A program made the position numbers and the translations under genes. A model generated the notes under the pieces. It worked only from the letters and a program-made list of their open reading frames with translations. It ran no database searches and had not been told where the DNA came from. From Isoetes taiwanensis (lineage: Eukaryota > Streptophyta > Lycopodiopsida > Isoetales > Isoetaceae), in contig JAJEKV010000102.1 in assembly GCA_021234155.1 (NCBI GenBank), positions 2,040,456 to 2,104,455 on the forward strand: a DNA stretch of 64,000 nt, given 5' to 3'. Below, piece after piece: positions 1 to 12,111 of this stretch; the first letter of the stretch is position 1; every line of letters starts with the position of its first letter.

Positions 1-1262
1 TGGGGCTACTTGAGATCTGAATTTGGTCAGGATAATCAACACAAGAAGAGGCAATAGAAATCTCAAATTGAGCAGGGTTATTTTGAAAAGTCTAAGACAG
101 AAACTCAAGTGCAAGGTTCTCTTTGCAAGAAGAAGAAAAGAAATGGCAAAAGAAAGAGAAATGGGGGGAGTCAACCCTGGTAAGAATTTATGAAGAATAA
201 AACACAGCTGGTTTTTTTTATCTTACCAGTTGCTAATCTTGCTGATGATAATAAGAATTTGTTTGGACCTCTTGGGGATATGCTAGCAGTCATTGGAAAT
301 GAGAGATTAACGGAGCAGTCTAATATATTCTCTGTTTTCAAAGGCCATACAAATCTGCTGCAAGACCAAGATGATCATCAAAGTATAGATCAGGTTCTTG
401 AAATTTCATATTCTTTCGTGTATAGAGAAAACTAAGATACAACTAATTCTCAGAGATTACTGAAGTTGCAGTTAGAGATGCCTTCTCAGGTAATGAATGG
501 TAATGATTGATGAAGGAGATCTAGAATGATGTTGCAGCACACAGAGATGCAGCTAGGACCATTTTACAAGACAACAATGAGGTAGACAATGATTGTCAGC
601 TTTAAGGAAGTGAATATCGAGATGAATATGACAATAAGTACCATATTCTCGGGTTAGAAGACTTAGATTCATGTCGTATAGTAGAGAAAGCATCACAAGA
701 TATCATTCAGCAGTTAGAGATACCTTTTATTGATAACTTTATGGATGTTTCTGGTTTATCTTCAATGGCACAAAGCATCATGTACATACTAGACTATGTT
801 GTACTGCATTGATCTTTGAATGTACTAGCACACCTTCTATAGATGGTTATGAAAGCATGTATCCATTAAGGAATGATCATTTGTCACATGCTTCTCAGGT
901 TATTTGCGCATCAAGGGCATACTCTAGATTTCAAAGATGAGTTGGTTTTGAGCTTCCTTGGATGGATATATTTGCTCACATGTCAGAAGTACGAGTACCT
1001 GAGTTGCAGCAAGCTTCAAGACCAGAATTATTGAGTAGAAATTTTCAGTATAGTGATTCTGCACTACAAAGATTCACATGCAAAAAGAACGGTACAGGGG
1101 CAGGAAGATTTGGTTCAAAACCAAAGTCAAATGTCAGTCATGGCTTATATTCTGGTTGAGTTTGCTTTATCTTATGAGCACTGCTTGATCTCAGGGAAGA
1201 TGTTCTTTCCTTTCTGTTAGTTTTCTTTTTGATTTTTCAGTCATGCACGTCATCAGGGGGGA
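1..1262 (+). mobile_element. 3' internal region of a short-LTR retrotransposon, non-coding
   Basis: This stretch runs into a G-rich polypurine tract (CATCAGGGGGGA, about 1251-1262) directly before an LTR start. It should therefore be the 3' internal part of an LTR element whose 5' part lies outside the window. Its only ORFs are 81 aa (190-435) and 65 aa (962-1159), and neither shows a gag or pol motif. The element may be non-autonomous or badly decayed. The orientation is firmer than the family assignment. Confidence 0.5.
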
Positions 1263-1454
1263 TGTTAGAGTATTATCATACTCCACGTGTAGTGATGACT
1301 ATGTATGCTGAGTCATCACTTTGTTGCTGACATGGCACTCTATATATTAGCCATAGTCACGCCCCATTCTAGGTAGTTCACTCTAGGTGCAAGTAGGTGC
1401 TTACGCTTATGTCCTTGTCTTTCCTTCATCCTTCAGGATTTCCTCAGGCTATCA
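1263..1454 (+). repeat. 3' LTR of short-LTR retrotransposon (192 bp)
   Basis: The sequence starts TGTTAGAGTATTAT and ends CAGGCTATCA. It is nearly identical to 4024-4214, which is followed by a primer-binding site. A polypurine tract precedes this copy and no primer-binding site follows it, so it is read as a 3' LTR in plus orientation. A TATATATTAG stretch near the middle is a possible TATA element. Confidence 0.75.
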
Positions 1455-1511
1455 GGTCCCATGGCCAATTTGGTCTCCGTGGACGTTAAAAATCTTCTGT
1501 CTATCTATCTA
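1455..1511 (+). mobile_element. LINE 3'-tail fragment
   Basis: The order GGTCCCAT, GGTCTCCGTGGACG, TAAAAAT and then a (CTAT)n tail matches the last bases of the two longer LINE copies ending at 35190 and 37612. Only the extreme 3' end is present, directly against the LTR. The LTR element therefore probably inserted in the tail of an older LINE copy. Confidence 0.65.
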
Positions 1512-2630
1512 TTATGCATGCATGCATGCGCTCGTACATGCGCTTTTCGCACCGCTTGCCGCATTACATCGTTGTGGTTACGGCTCGGTCGATCGGTCGG
1601 TTCGATCGATGCAGTGCAGTGCGGTGCGATTACGTCGATGCATGCGGTGCAGTGCAGTGCATGCGGTATATGCGTCTTGTATGCCAATAATGCATGCGTA
1701 AATGCATGCATGCGTACGTACGTGCGTACGTAGCATGCGGCCTCGTGCGCTCGTGCACGCTGCACTTTTTGCCGCACGTTTTGCGTGCAGCCGCCTACGG
1801 CCGTCTGCACCGTCACTCGCATGCGCTAAATGCATGCATGCTCGCTTGCCTTTGTATGCATGCATGCGCCCCGCTCTATGCATGTATGCCCCGCCGTATG
1901 TAATGCATGTATGCTATGTATGCTATCGCCCGCATACATGCATGCATGCTCGCAGGCATATATACATGCATACGCCGCTTCTGCATGCATGCATGCAATG
2001 CGCTCGTCATGCACACTTTGCTCGCTCGCTGCATAAATACGTTGCATGCTCGCTCATTCATGCATGCATGCATGCATGCCGTCACCTAAATGCGCCCGCT
2101 CGCATCGCCTCGCATGCATGCAACCGCTCGCTTGCACCGCCCGCCTCGCTATCCTATCTATCCGGGTGGCTCGCATGGCCGCATTCGCTCGCCGCTCGCT
2201 CGCTTACCCGTGCGCATGCGGGCCAGTTCGGGCTGCGCCCGCCAACATGTCCCATGCCACTGGGTCAAATGCATGCGCCGCATGCCGATACATGCGCACG
2301 CGCAGATGGCCGCTTTTGCTGCGTCGTCATCTTCGCACGGGCGTGCGTGCGTGCAGTTTGATGTGTGCGTACGTACGTGCCGTCTTGTTTGGTGCATCTC
2401 GCGATGCAGTCCCAATGCCATGCATGCGGTGTTTGTGCATGCGTCACCATGTCCGTGCCCGCGTGCCTTAACCTCTGATTCGGACCCGATCTGTGTGTGT
2501 GGTCCGGTTCGTCGTGTCTGTGTGCAATGCATTTCGTATGTGCGGCGACTTGCATGCATGTTTGCGTGCATGCGTAAATGTCATGCATGCGCGGCTGCGT
2601 GTGTAAATACGTCACAATATCTGGGACGTG
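1512..2630. repeat. TGCATGCG-type low-complexity repeat, about 1.1 kb
   Basis: Degenerate alternation of TGCA, TGCG, CGTACG and CATGCATG words covers the whole block. It is dense in GCATGC palindromes and alternating purine-pyrimidine runs. Long ORFs occur in several frames on both strands (up to 230 aa, rich in Cys, His, Met, Arg and Ala), as expected from such a repeat, so none is called a gene. A short related patch is at 56376-56530. Confidence 0.85.
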
Positions 2631-2639
2631 ACATGAAAT

Positions 2640-3590
2640 TCATCATCTCCTGTAGCAAATATCAATCACCTTTTTGCCAAGCATTTAACATTCTCAATAT
2701 GTATATGTACCAATCTTATATCCACAACTTTAAAGTAGGAAAATGGACAGAATTAATACTTCCACTTATTGTGTTATTATGAAGCCCAAACAAATTGCCA
2801 AAACATTTTGCAATAAATTTTAACTCGTCATTCAAGTAGAGTTTACAAGATAGTTTGTCAAAACAAACTTTGTAATCCATGTTCACTAGCTGACTGATAG
2901 ATACCACATAAAACTTCACTCAAATTAACTACTTGACCATTAAGATCAAAGACTTCTATAATTCCAGACTCTTCCACTTGCTGCAATTCTCCATCTCCCA
3001 CTTGCATGAAAACTCCATTTCTTTTCTTCCTTTGTTTGAGAGCATCCGTAGTTTTAACTACTGATCTAGCGCAAGCATATTTCTTTCTTCTATTTCTGCT
3101 TTAATTATTAGCTCTGTCCTATCCCTGTTTCTGGCCACACTAGGATCAAAATCTCAAAAGGCTCATGATAATGAAAGGACATGAAAATCTTTGGTTATGG
3201 GGATTCCAGCAACATCAGTCACAATGTTATCATATTTCTGGAAGAACTGGATTAGATTGTCACCCTCCTTGAACTTTAACTATCTTAGTTCCCTATCTAA
3301 CATTTCAATTTGAGATCAGTTCTTAACTTCATAATTTTTTTATCAAAAACTCCCACACTTTCGTTGGTGGTTTATTCTTGTAAATATAATGCTAAAACTC
3401 AATTTGCTAGAGATCATGCACCTTGCTTGATGTGTCCTCTTTGAGGTGTTGCTTCCAATCCCAACATTGATTGAAGCTTCACTAGCAGTATTTCCTCCAG
3501 AGTTGAATGTACTACTTTTTTCTTCATTAAGTCTCTCTTCTGCTACAAGATTCCATAGATCTTCAGCCTGCAAAACATCCTTCATTTACG
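2640..3590 (-). pseudogene. decayed copia gag-pol fragment
   Basis: Read on the minus strand, 3585-3343 encodes a gag-like segment containing LQAEDLWNLVAEE. Further on, about 3030-2716 encodes the end of the protease and the GAG-pre-integrase region (VGDGELQQVEESGIIEVFDL, then SISQLVNMDYKVCFDKLSCK). The second part aligns by eye with the equivalent stretch of the better copia copy at 14420-14080. Several frame breaks separate the parts. No LTR was found for it. Confidence 0.7.
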
Positions 3591-4023
3591 ATAACAGGTC
3601 AATGCACAAATAATGTATTGACTCAGAAATAACACTTGATCTGCAATGACTGTTAACCAATCAAATTTCTTAGCAAGATACACATTGATTTAGCTCACAC
3701 AATTACAATCAGAGATCCTAACCGTTCGGAGTTGGTTTGGGACCTTCCTTGAGTGGCAATACTCCACGAGTTGTGGAGTTATTTGACCGAGCATATGTGT
3801 TCTAGTTTAGTTTCCAATATATTCTAAACCTTCAACCATTAAACTTCAAAACCTTAGATCATTTAAATTCATGACTTAAGCTCAACCTAGGTTATAATCT
3901 CCTCATACAGTCTTCTCATAACCTAAATTGTAATCTCCTCATCTAAAATTTTAGCCTAGATAAACTTGCACATGAATTACTTCTCACACTTTCTACTTCC
4001 ATATTCCTTTGTTGTTTGGGTCC
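3591..4023. other. no recognisable feature
   Basis: AT-rich sequence with no ORF or repeat I can assign. It ends in GGTCC, immediately before an LTR. Confidence 0.5.
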
Positions 4024-4214
4024 TGTTAGAGTATTATGATACTCCACATGTGGTGATGACTGTGCATGTTGAGTCATCACTTTGTTGCTGACATGGCACT
4101 TTATATATTAGCCATAGTCACGCCTCATTCTAGGTAGTTCACTCTAGGAGCTAGTAGGTGCTTACGCTTCTATCCTTGTTTTTCCTTCATCTTCAGGATT
4201 TCCTCAAGCTATCA
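4024..4214 (+). repeat. 5' LTR of short-LTR retrotransposon (191 bp)
   Basis: It starts TGTTAGAGTATTATGATA, ends CAAGCTATCA, and is followed at once by a tRNA-Met-type primer-binding site. It matches the LTR at 1263-1454 over its full length with scattered substitutions. It marks the start of a plus-strand element whose body is then interrupted by the LINE. Confidence 0.8.
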
Positions 4215-4227
4215 TGGTATCAGAGCC
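4215..4227 (+). other. primer-binding site of LTR retrotransposon
   Basis: TGGTATCAGAGCC lies directly after the LTR. It is complementary to the 3' end of initiator tRNA-Met, the usual primer of plant copia and many gypsy elements. Confidence 0.8.
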
Positions 4228-4983
4228 TATCTGAAGGGGAAGGTTATCAAGTCGATCACAGTTGATCTTCAAAATTCTCAGTGAGATTTTTGACTTGGAA
4301 GTTAAGCTCTCAAAGGCTTGGTCTGATTAACACACAGATGTTCTGAAATATCTTGATACAGATGCTCTAGAAACCTGGGGTGGATTAGATGAGTGAAACT
4401 CAAGTTAATTTCTTGGCAAGGTTACTTGCAAGACCAATCGACTGCAAAGGGATTTGTACATTTCTCGGTTGTAAAGGGCCGGATTTAAGGTGCAAATTCG
4501 TCTGCAGTAGGAATCTTGTGGATGGTGCAAACACAGAGCTAGACTGGGAGTCTTGAAATTTTGACGAAATTATTCAAGCACAGGGCGTAGACTGGGAGTT
4601 TTGCAAATCTGACACAACCAAATCTGATGTTTGGATCGGGCAATTTGCTCGGATCTAGAGTTTGCCGGCGATAATTTGGAGTTTTTTTGGCATCGAAAAT
4701 AATTTGGAGTCTTTAAGGCTCTTGAATATGCAGTCTCTTTTTAGTAAGTAGATTGTGCATCTTCATCATTATGCATAATCAAGCTTGCAGAATGGTTTTA
4801 GTAAGTTTCAAGTTTGCAAAATGATTTTTGCAGGTTTTAAATAAAAGTTATCATAGAAGCATCTCCACAGAAGTGTCTCATCCACAACAAGTACTACTCC
4901 TGCAACAACTTGAACATTTGCAACAGTTCAGCCTCACCATTTGGCACTTAGACATCTGAGTAAGTTTATCACAATTAATTATT
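4228..4983 (+). mobile_element. leader/internal sequence after the 5' LTR
   Basis: About 750 bp downstream of the primer-binding site with no ORF resembling gag. It is probably the untranslated leader or a decayed internal part of the element, cut off by the LINE. The exact boundary with the LINE 5' end could not be fixed. Confidence 0.4.
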
Positions 4984-5481
4984 GTGGCTGGAAGCACCCA
5001 CCTGTTTCCTGCTCTCGGTTCTGCTCTTGGCTTTAAAGTTCGTGCTATAGGTCACTCAATCATACACTCATTCAAACCTAGATGGAGTATGGGGTGCCTC
5101 TCTCAGCTGAACGTGGCCCTCTCCTGCTCCTACTCCTGCTCCCTCACGACCCACGCCCTCTCAGCCACATGCTGCCTCCGCTCCATCTACTCACTCAGCC
5201 TCTGCTTCCCGTCCTCCCCCCGCCACTCAGGCTGCGCATACCACGGCTGCTGACAAATAGGAATTGTGCCTCCGGGTAGTCTCATGGAATTGTCGAGGCT
5301 TCCCTTGGCAGAAGGGGGGCAGTCTCAACTCCGTGGCAGCCGATATGGATCTCATCTTTCTCATGGAGACATGGGAGCATGCTGGGCACAGGCGCTACCT
5401 GATCTGTCGGGTTACCAACATTTCTCGGTCTTCAATATTTGTACAGGACAGAGGGGTCATGGTGGGGTTGCTTGCTATTAT
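4984..5481 (+). pseudogene. LINE copy 1, part a: ORF1 end and start of ORF2 endonuclease
   Basis: A Pro/Ala/Ser/Thr-rich reading frame (PAPTPAPSRPTPSQPHAAS) ends at the stop at 5258-5260, as expected for an ORF1 C-terminus. ORF2 follows within a few bases with VVSWNCRGFPW, the start of an APE-type endonuclease fold. An ETWE motif comes about 30 residues later. One frameshift near 5400 moves the frame before GQRGHGGVACYY. The gene is cut at the next residues by the copia insertion and resumes at 16166. ORF1 is mostly missing, so this LINE copy is probably 5'-truncated. Confidence 0.75.
5472..5476 (+). other. target-site duplication of copia insertion (left)
   Basis: CTTGC in the LINE endonuclease reading frame. 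The same five bases start the right flank at 16166-16170, where LINE coding resumes. Confidence 0.7.
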
Positions 5482-6081
5482 ATTAATTCACAATAATAAC
5501 TCAAGAACTATAGTTGGTTTCAAGTATAGATAAGATCTTCACAAGTGCAATGGAAGCCACATTATGGTCACTAATTCCATGCAACAAGATCTCATGAACT
5601 TCCCCTCAATTAGATAATCTTAAAACCACTAGAATACAATAGTTCATATAAGTTGCAATTTACTGTAGCAGCCGTATTGACGTAAACACTGTAGCAAGTT
5701 AGACTGCCTTCGATCTTCCTTCTTTGAGACGGATTTGAGTCTATCCTTATCCGAATGCCTTCCTAATGATCTTCTTTTGCTTATATGAGTGCAATCCGGC
5801 GGTTTCGACTTTCTTTTCCCAGCAAAACTTCATCAACGAATTATCCCACAGACGTTTTCCCTTTGAGTTCGATATTCGATGGCAATACTAGAATATTCAA
5901 TGCAAAATAACCATTGCATAATGAAACCATTAAAACTTCATCCTTTTCAACCATTAACAATTTATACTTCAATAGTTCCAAAGTTGTAATTGCCCTAATA
6001 TGATCCTGTAGCCTGTATTTACCTGTTCATTCTCATTGACATGTCTGACCACCACAATATGACATGATTAGTTTCTCAACA
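5482..6081 (-). repeat. 3' LTR of copia element (left copy, 84 bp short)
   Basis: It matches 15561-16165 almost base for base. The first 84 bp present in the right LTR (15477-15560) are absent here. The copy starts at ATTAATTCAC and ends TTTCTCAACA. The missing end adjoins the LINE target sequence. Confidence 0.9.
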
Positions 6082-6093
6082 TTCTTCCCCTTC
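6082..6093 (-). other. polypurine tract of copia element
   Basis: On the minus strand the sequence is GAAGGGGAAGAA directly before the 3' LTR, the expected second-strand priming site. Confidence 0.75.
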
Positions 6094-6378
6094 ATGTCAT
6101 ATTCATGTTTTCACCTGTAAACATAATCTGGCACATCTAAGTCCAAAGAAACCTCTTTTACGCTAAAACCTTTGTAAGAATGTCCGCTAGTTGCTTAGTC
6201 AGACATTAATATAATTTACGTATCAAACCCTTACATACAAAGATCTCGACAAAATGCATCTCAATTCTATATGTTTTGATCTTTCATGCATTATTGGATT
6301 CTTTTGTCATGGCTATACAAACTTGTGCTATCACATAACATTTCACTAGAATCAGCTGCTCAACTCCAAGTTCTAATA

Positions 6379-7072
6379 TTAATCTTCTTTCCCAAATAAG
6401 CTCTTTTGCACATAATGTGGGCTAGAGGCATATTCAGCCTCTCTTGTTGACAACGCTATGGATGACCTTTTTTTGCATTTCCATGCTATTGGACCTCCTC
6501 CAAGCATCATTAGGTATCCCAAGTGGACTTTCTTGCATCCAAATCCCCCCCCTTGATCGATCACAATAGGCAATCAATACTAAGTCTTTTGAGTCTGTAT
6601 GAGATTCCCATATCCATGGTGCCTTTCAAATACCTTAGAACTCTTTTGGCAAGAACCCGTGATCCCTTCACGGATCATTGTTATATCTACTAAGCATATT
6701 GACACTTTGTGAGCAATATATCCGGTCTTGTACTGATTAGCTACATAAGCGGACAACCAACCAAAAGATCTATAAGGAATCTTTTCCATAGCCTTTCTCT
6801 CCTCATCACTTTTTGGACACATGTCTAGTGAAAGCTTGCATCCCGTACAAAGGAGTTTTGCTAACATTACACTCTTGCATATTAAATTTTTTCAAAGATA
6901 CCTCATCCGCTCCTTTTGGGTTAAGATAATCATACCATCATCCCTTTTTCTTGTCACCTCAATTCCTAGGAATTTGGTCAATTCTCCTAGATCCGACATT
7001 TCAAATCTGCTATTCAATAAACTTTTGCACATTGCCAAACATTTAGTACCCTTGGCTACCATAACATTATCA
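6379..7072 (-). pseudogene. copia pol C-terminal half (end of RT, RNase H)
   Basis: The coding strand begins exactly where the Helitron ends with the last base of an Asp codon and GAT AAT GTT, completing the YIDD motif begun at 12133. It then reads FEMSDLGELTKFLGIEVTRK, the conserved RT palm end. KLSLDMCPKSDEERKAMEKI follows, and then the RNase H segment GGGPIAWKCKKRSSIALSTR with EAEY, the usual copia C-terminal signature. At least two compensating frameshifts occur near 6890-6830 and the RNase H end is truncated. The 6094-6378 interval between this and the polypurine tract has no ORF. Confidence 0.85.
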
Positions 7073-8006
7073 TCTATATCTATCTATATATAATAATAAA
7101 AGCAAAATGTAGTGTGTGCAGAGCATCTCGGCCGTTGATTTTGTTGTGAAAACTCTTATTATAGACCGTCAGATTTAAGTAGTTTTCTTTTCCTCTCCCT
7201 GGAACTCTTACGGTTTACCCTCGGCAGCCATCCCTCCTTCCAGAGGAGATTCAATTCTTCTGTGATATTTGTTGCCGAAGATTCAGTTCTTCGTGTTGTT
7301 TTGTGTGCCGACTGCATAGTGTCGGTTGTTCGGTGGTTGCATTGCCACTTTGTCCAGAGCAATGTTCGGCCTTCTTTATGCTAGAGCCATTCCCTTATTT
7401 TTGCCTTTTTGCTGCGTTCTTTCTGTGTCGGTTCTCATCTGCCTTATAAAAAGCTCTACTCCGGCGCCCCAGTACCTCTCCATTGTTTCTCCTTTCATCT
7501 AATCCTGTAGCCTCCATCTTTTCTTGTACCAGATTTAGCCGCTTGGCCCTTTGGGTCCTTTTTAGCAAAGTTTCTTTGCCCTTGGCAACCCAAAACTTGA
7601 TTGCTGGATTTCGATTTGTCCGGTGCCTAGAATTCCAATTTTCAAAGGAAAAGCTTTGGAGCTGCTTAGACACAACGAATTGTAGAGAGTACCAAGGGAG
7701 ATATGGAATTGCGTGATTAGATATGCTTCTTTCTCATTGGATAAGGTTTGTAGTGATGAAGAACTCCTGCTGCAGAAAAAGTATTCCCTCCTTTCTTTTA
7801 AGTTATCTCTCCAGCAATAGCAGTAGTAGAAAGAAAGGTTGTTATATCATACTTTGCAGTTTTAAATATGAGTGAATCATGATTATTAAACTTTAGGGCT
7901 TTGTACAATGCAGCCCTAGATGGAACAATGCAGGCATTTATCTCTATCTTGCATGCCTTTCTTTTCATCTCTCTAAAAGTCTCAATTGTGATCTCTAGCT
8001 TTGCAG

Positions 8007-8099
8007 TTCTTACATTGTATCATAGTTTGTTGCGTTTGGAGCTTCATGGACGTGACACGGAAGAAGAGGGAAGTGTAGATGATCGAGTTCTTGATGGAG
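8007..8099 (+). other. possible captured host exon inside Helitron A
   Basis: A pyrimidine-rich run ending in TTTGCAG precedes this segment, and it ends GGAG followed by GTATGC, a good 5' splice site. The open frame across it reads LLRLELHGRDTEEEGSVDDR, an acidic segment with gene-like composition. I do not recognise the protein. Helitrons often capture gene pieces, so this is a candidate only. Confidence 0.3.
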
Positions 8100-11000
8100 G
8101 TATGCTATTCTATCTATATGTTATTTTTCTCGAAGTTGCATCTAAGAATTTTTTCTATATTTAGATACATGATATGCATTATGAAAGTGTGGATCACGAC
8201 ACATTGCAACTATCATGATGGTTTTGTTTTAAAGCTCGAAGCCTGCAAAAACTCCAAACTCCGAGCTCCGATGTTTGATGGAAAAAAATACCAAATGCAT
8301 GCCGGCATCGACCATTTCATTCTAGGGTTTTACCTCGAATATTAGGCGACTTTGGAGAATATGAAGGTTCAATGTGATGCCCGATTCCTTCATCAACAAG
8401 GTCGCGTCGAATATCGGATTTTGTGTCAGAGGGGTTGTTGCCTCTTCTCTTGAGGGGCACGCTTCCCGCAGTTACCTTTTATGTAAACATGTTTTTAGTA
8501 GGTAGACGGGGATTTTCCTTTTGGTTTAAATTGAAATTCATCTATATTGTGCGCTTAACTTCTGGGGAAGTGGATATTGCATCGTTGAGAATGTGTTTCA
8601 TCTTCTGGCGACATTATTTCGGTTGCGGATGATAGTTCTATATCTCCTTCACCCTTTCAGCGATATTGATGTCCTTCCTCGGGTGAGAAAGCTTGCAAAG
8701 AATGCATGATAGTGATAAAGAATCAAATTTTGATTGCCATTTTGCCATAGACGTTGCCATGAAATCTCCCTCACAATTTTTCCTCGCATTGTTTACGCTA
8801 AATTGATTAACGAAATGAAAAGAAGCGAATTTGGCGGTGCAATAATCTGCATTTGTCCATGCTTATTATAAGTGCCTATCGATAGCAATTATTGTATCTG
8901 AAATAAGGCCTCTTGGCGGGCTTTTGCTTGCACCTTTTTGGCTTAGCACCACGCAGGACGTGTGAAATAAATATATATTAACTGGAAAGAACAATTCACC
9001 ATGATATATTTATAAAATATTGAGTTGTCCTGAACCAATATCATAAAGCTCTCAAATTTGTAATGAATGTACGTTGAAGTGCTAATTTCATCCGTGGTAA
9101 AATGAATGGCGTCTGCGGGCAATTGCTATCGGGTTGTGAAGAACTTAGGGGAGAGAAAACGGCAAGTTAAATATGCATTTGGGAATGAAAAAATGCAGCA
9201 AAGTGGACATTGATTAAAGGTGATAATAAGAAAACATATTCATATCTAAAACTGCAAACCCAAGTTACTCAATGTGTCATAATCACATATTTTTGCGGGT
9301 TCTATCACGATGCCTTTTTTTTAAGTACCAAACAAAGCCACTATCGGAAGGGAAAGAGTTTGAAGTATTTGCTCTTCCAAATTTGGCGAGAAGATTATCT
9401 TCCAATGCTTATTGGTCTTCTTGTTAAAGGTATGTATTTAAAATCGAAGTTTTCCAATTTGGTCAATTCTCTCGCCCAACTTAGAGCCTTTGCTAAAGCT
9501 CTTCTCTATTTGATGTGGAATTAGCATCTAATAGTGAAGAAAGGGTAAGAGGGAATAATGTCTCCAGCTTGACTTTGAGAGTGGTTAAAAGGCCAGGTCA
9601 TTACCGTTTTAATGTGTATTTTCTTCACCGCAAATTAAACTAAGGTGAATAGGCATTGACAGAGTACCTTTTAAGATCCATCACCTTATCTGCGTTATCT
9701 GTCTTCTTATTCTTATTCCAAGATAGCGGGCATACTAGGCAAAGCTGATCAATGGGATAGTTGAAGTTTGAGTACTAATACCAACCTTGTTCCACATAGA
9801 GCTCTTTACGCATTTTTACTATCCTCTCTGTCCTTGACGAGAAAACTTTGATTCCTTTAGGTATGCGGTCTTGTATCGGGTTTATCACAAAGCAAGGTGG
9901 TTCATGCATTTTGAAATACACTATTGGTTACGCATGTGTTTGGAGCAAAGCATTGTAGATTGTAATTCTGATCACGGAGCTCTATTTTGGTCTCAAAGGC
10001 TTGCCTCACGTATGCCATGTTCTCAAATTGCACTGCTCTCTCACCCACAATGGTACTTATATCTATCCCATGTGCTTTTCTTTTATGAGTTCAATTTTCA
10101 AACTCCAATATCAACATCGTGTTATACAAAACCAGGGGTAATATTGTTGTTGCACATTTTTAACATTGTCATTGTCTAACATTGTCCAAATGCACTTTGA
10201 AAAATATTTGAGGAATTTAAGTCTTTCACATCTTTGGATTGTTTGAGCCTAATTTGTTATCCTATTGCTTGCCATTAAAAACTTGGTTCTTGGATCTTGC
10301 GGATTAAGATATAAGATGGATACTAATCGAAACATTGATGGGTTGAAATGCCAATCTTGGGTGAAGTCGTAGCCTTTGCATCGGTTCCAACCATGCCTTC
10401 AAGGCCTTGCTAGGTATATGCCATGGACTTTTTGTGCTTTCGGAGGCAATATTCACGTGTCGATATAGTATATGCTTGCTGCTTTGTATGTTTAGGTTCT
10501 TGTCTCGCCATTAGTCTCTTTGGAAGGATTTTGTTGTTCAACACGTTTACCCTTAATTTTGGTTGCGGGGAGGTTAACAAAGTCAAGAAATGGAGCGAAC
10601 GTGGAACTACAAATTGAAATGCAAATTTTTTGTTATTATTTTGTCGGTTTTATCCGGATTGGCATTTCCCTTTTCACGTTATTCTTTACCACAATAAGCG
10701 GCCAGACTATGTCACTATGGGGGTGATTGCGAGAAATGAGTGAGGTCACGAGAAAATGTAACATTTATCCATTGTTTGCCAAAATCCAAGGAATAAGCAA
10801 GCAAGAAGCCTTGTCCGAAGCGATGCGCATCGACATCGACTACATTCAACATATAAATACAAGTGACAAGCGGTGATAGCAAGAAGTCTTGAAGCCTTGA
10901 GCCTTATCCGGCGATGCATCGACACCCAACTTGATGATTTGTAATAAAAGACATTCAACGTACCAATACATGTGACAAGCAATTTGAGCGAAAAAATTAA

Positions 11001-11954
11001 ATGTAAGTTTTTTGAACTCATCTAACGGCATGCATCATACATTGATGCCCGACTTGTCATAACGTTGGCGACAATTTCTAAAGAATATAACTTTTGGCTC
11101 AACTAGAGAAACAAAGATGCTCATATGAAGGTTATTTTTTTGACATAATGGTGAAACCGATGACTTTATATTAAAATTTGATTTACATTAAAAAGCTTCA
11201 AACATCTTCTCTAGAATGTAGGCGCTCACCGCTCCCACAAATACAAAAACTAAACAAATTACATCCATTTAAAAGCGTTTTTGAATTGATTTCAATGATC
11301 ATCTACCTTTGAAACTTCATGTTAATGGTTTCATGATATATGCATGTCAATATAGAATTTGGTTGCAAGCAATTTAAAAAATAGCTTTTATTTTTTACCT
11401 TTTCTACCAAAACAAGCTATAGCTATGGGAGATTCTGTTAAGACTATGTTTAATTTTGTTCTTGAAGAGTTGATATTAGAGAACTTCTTCAAACCCTCAC
11501 AACTCAACACCCAAAATTCATCGATCAAGTCTCAAGGGAAGAGTTACAAATCCAGAGCATTTGTAGGTTTTACCCATATACTTCCTATGAATATTGGTCA
11601 AAAGCTAAAAATTCCATCAACATGTCACACCCACTAAGGCAACACCATTATTGTATTATAAACATTAGATCAGATGCAGAAAAGAACAACAAAAACCTAG
11701 ACTGCCATCGATAAGAAATCATTGCCAAAATCTTGGGCCTTCCGGTGATTGCAATTGAATATATGAAAATGAGCGATGTTCTATGATAAGAGTGGAACTC
11801 ACTATGGACAAAGTGCCAGAGTTCTAACAAGAACTAATTAAATATGAGAGCCTTGCGAGACAATAGAAGTCGACACACAAATTTAACCCCATGATGAAAT
11901 GATTGATATGAACATTCAAAAACTATATAAGTTGTATTCAAAGTTTAACCTCAA

Positions 11955-12048
11955 TAAATAATACATTTTATGCCCAACTAACGAACGACCATAAATGTCC
12001 ACTAAATAAAGCATTTTATGCCCAACTAACGAACGACCATATATGTCC
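11955..12048 (+). repeat. 48-bp direct repeat near Helitron A 3' end
   Basis: Two tandem copies of TAAATAA(T/G)(A/C)ATTTTATG followed by CCCAACTAACGAACGACCAT, at 11955-12000 and 12003-12048. Only a few bases differ between them. Confidence 0.85.
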
Positions 12049-12111
12049 AACTAGATGCTATCAACCATAACCCTACCAATTTTGGAATTTAATCCCGACG
12101 AAAAGCCCAGC

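Noticed and set aside
1387..2782. Several ORFs of 60-230 codons on both strands
   Set aside because: They are translations of TGCATGCG low-complexity DNA (Cys/His/Met/Arg/Ala strings) in every frame, with no domain.
7159..7716. Overlapping 67-92-codon ORFs at the Helitron A 5' end
   Set aside because: Both strands open by chance; no Rep, helicase or RPA motif.
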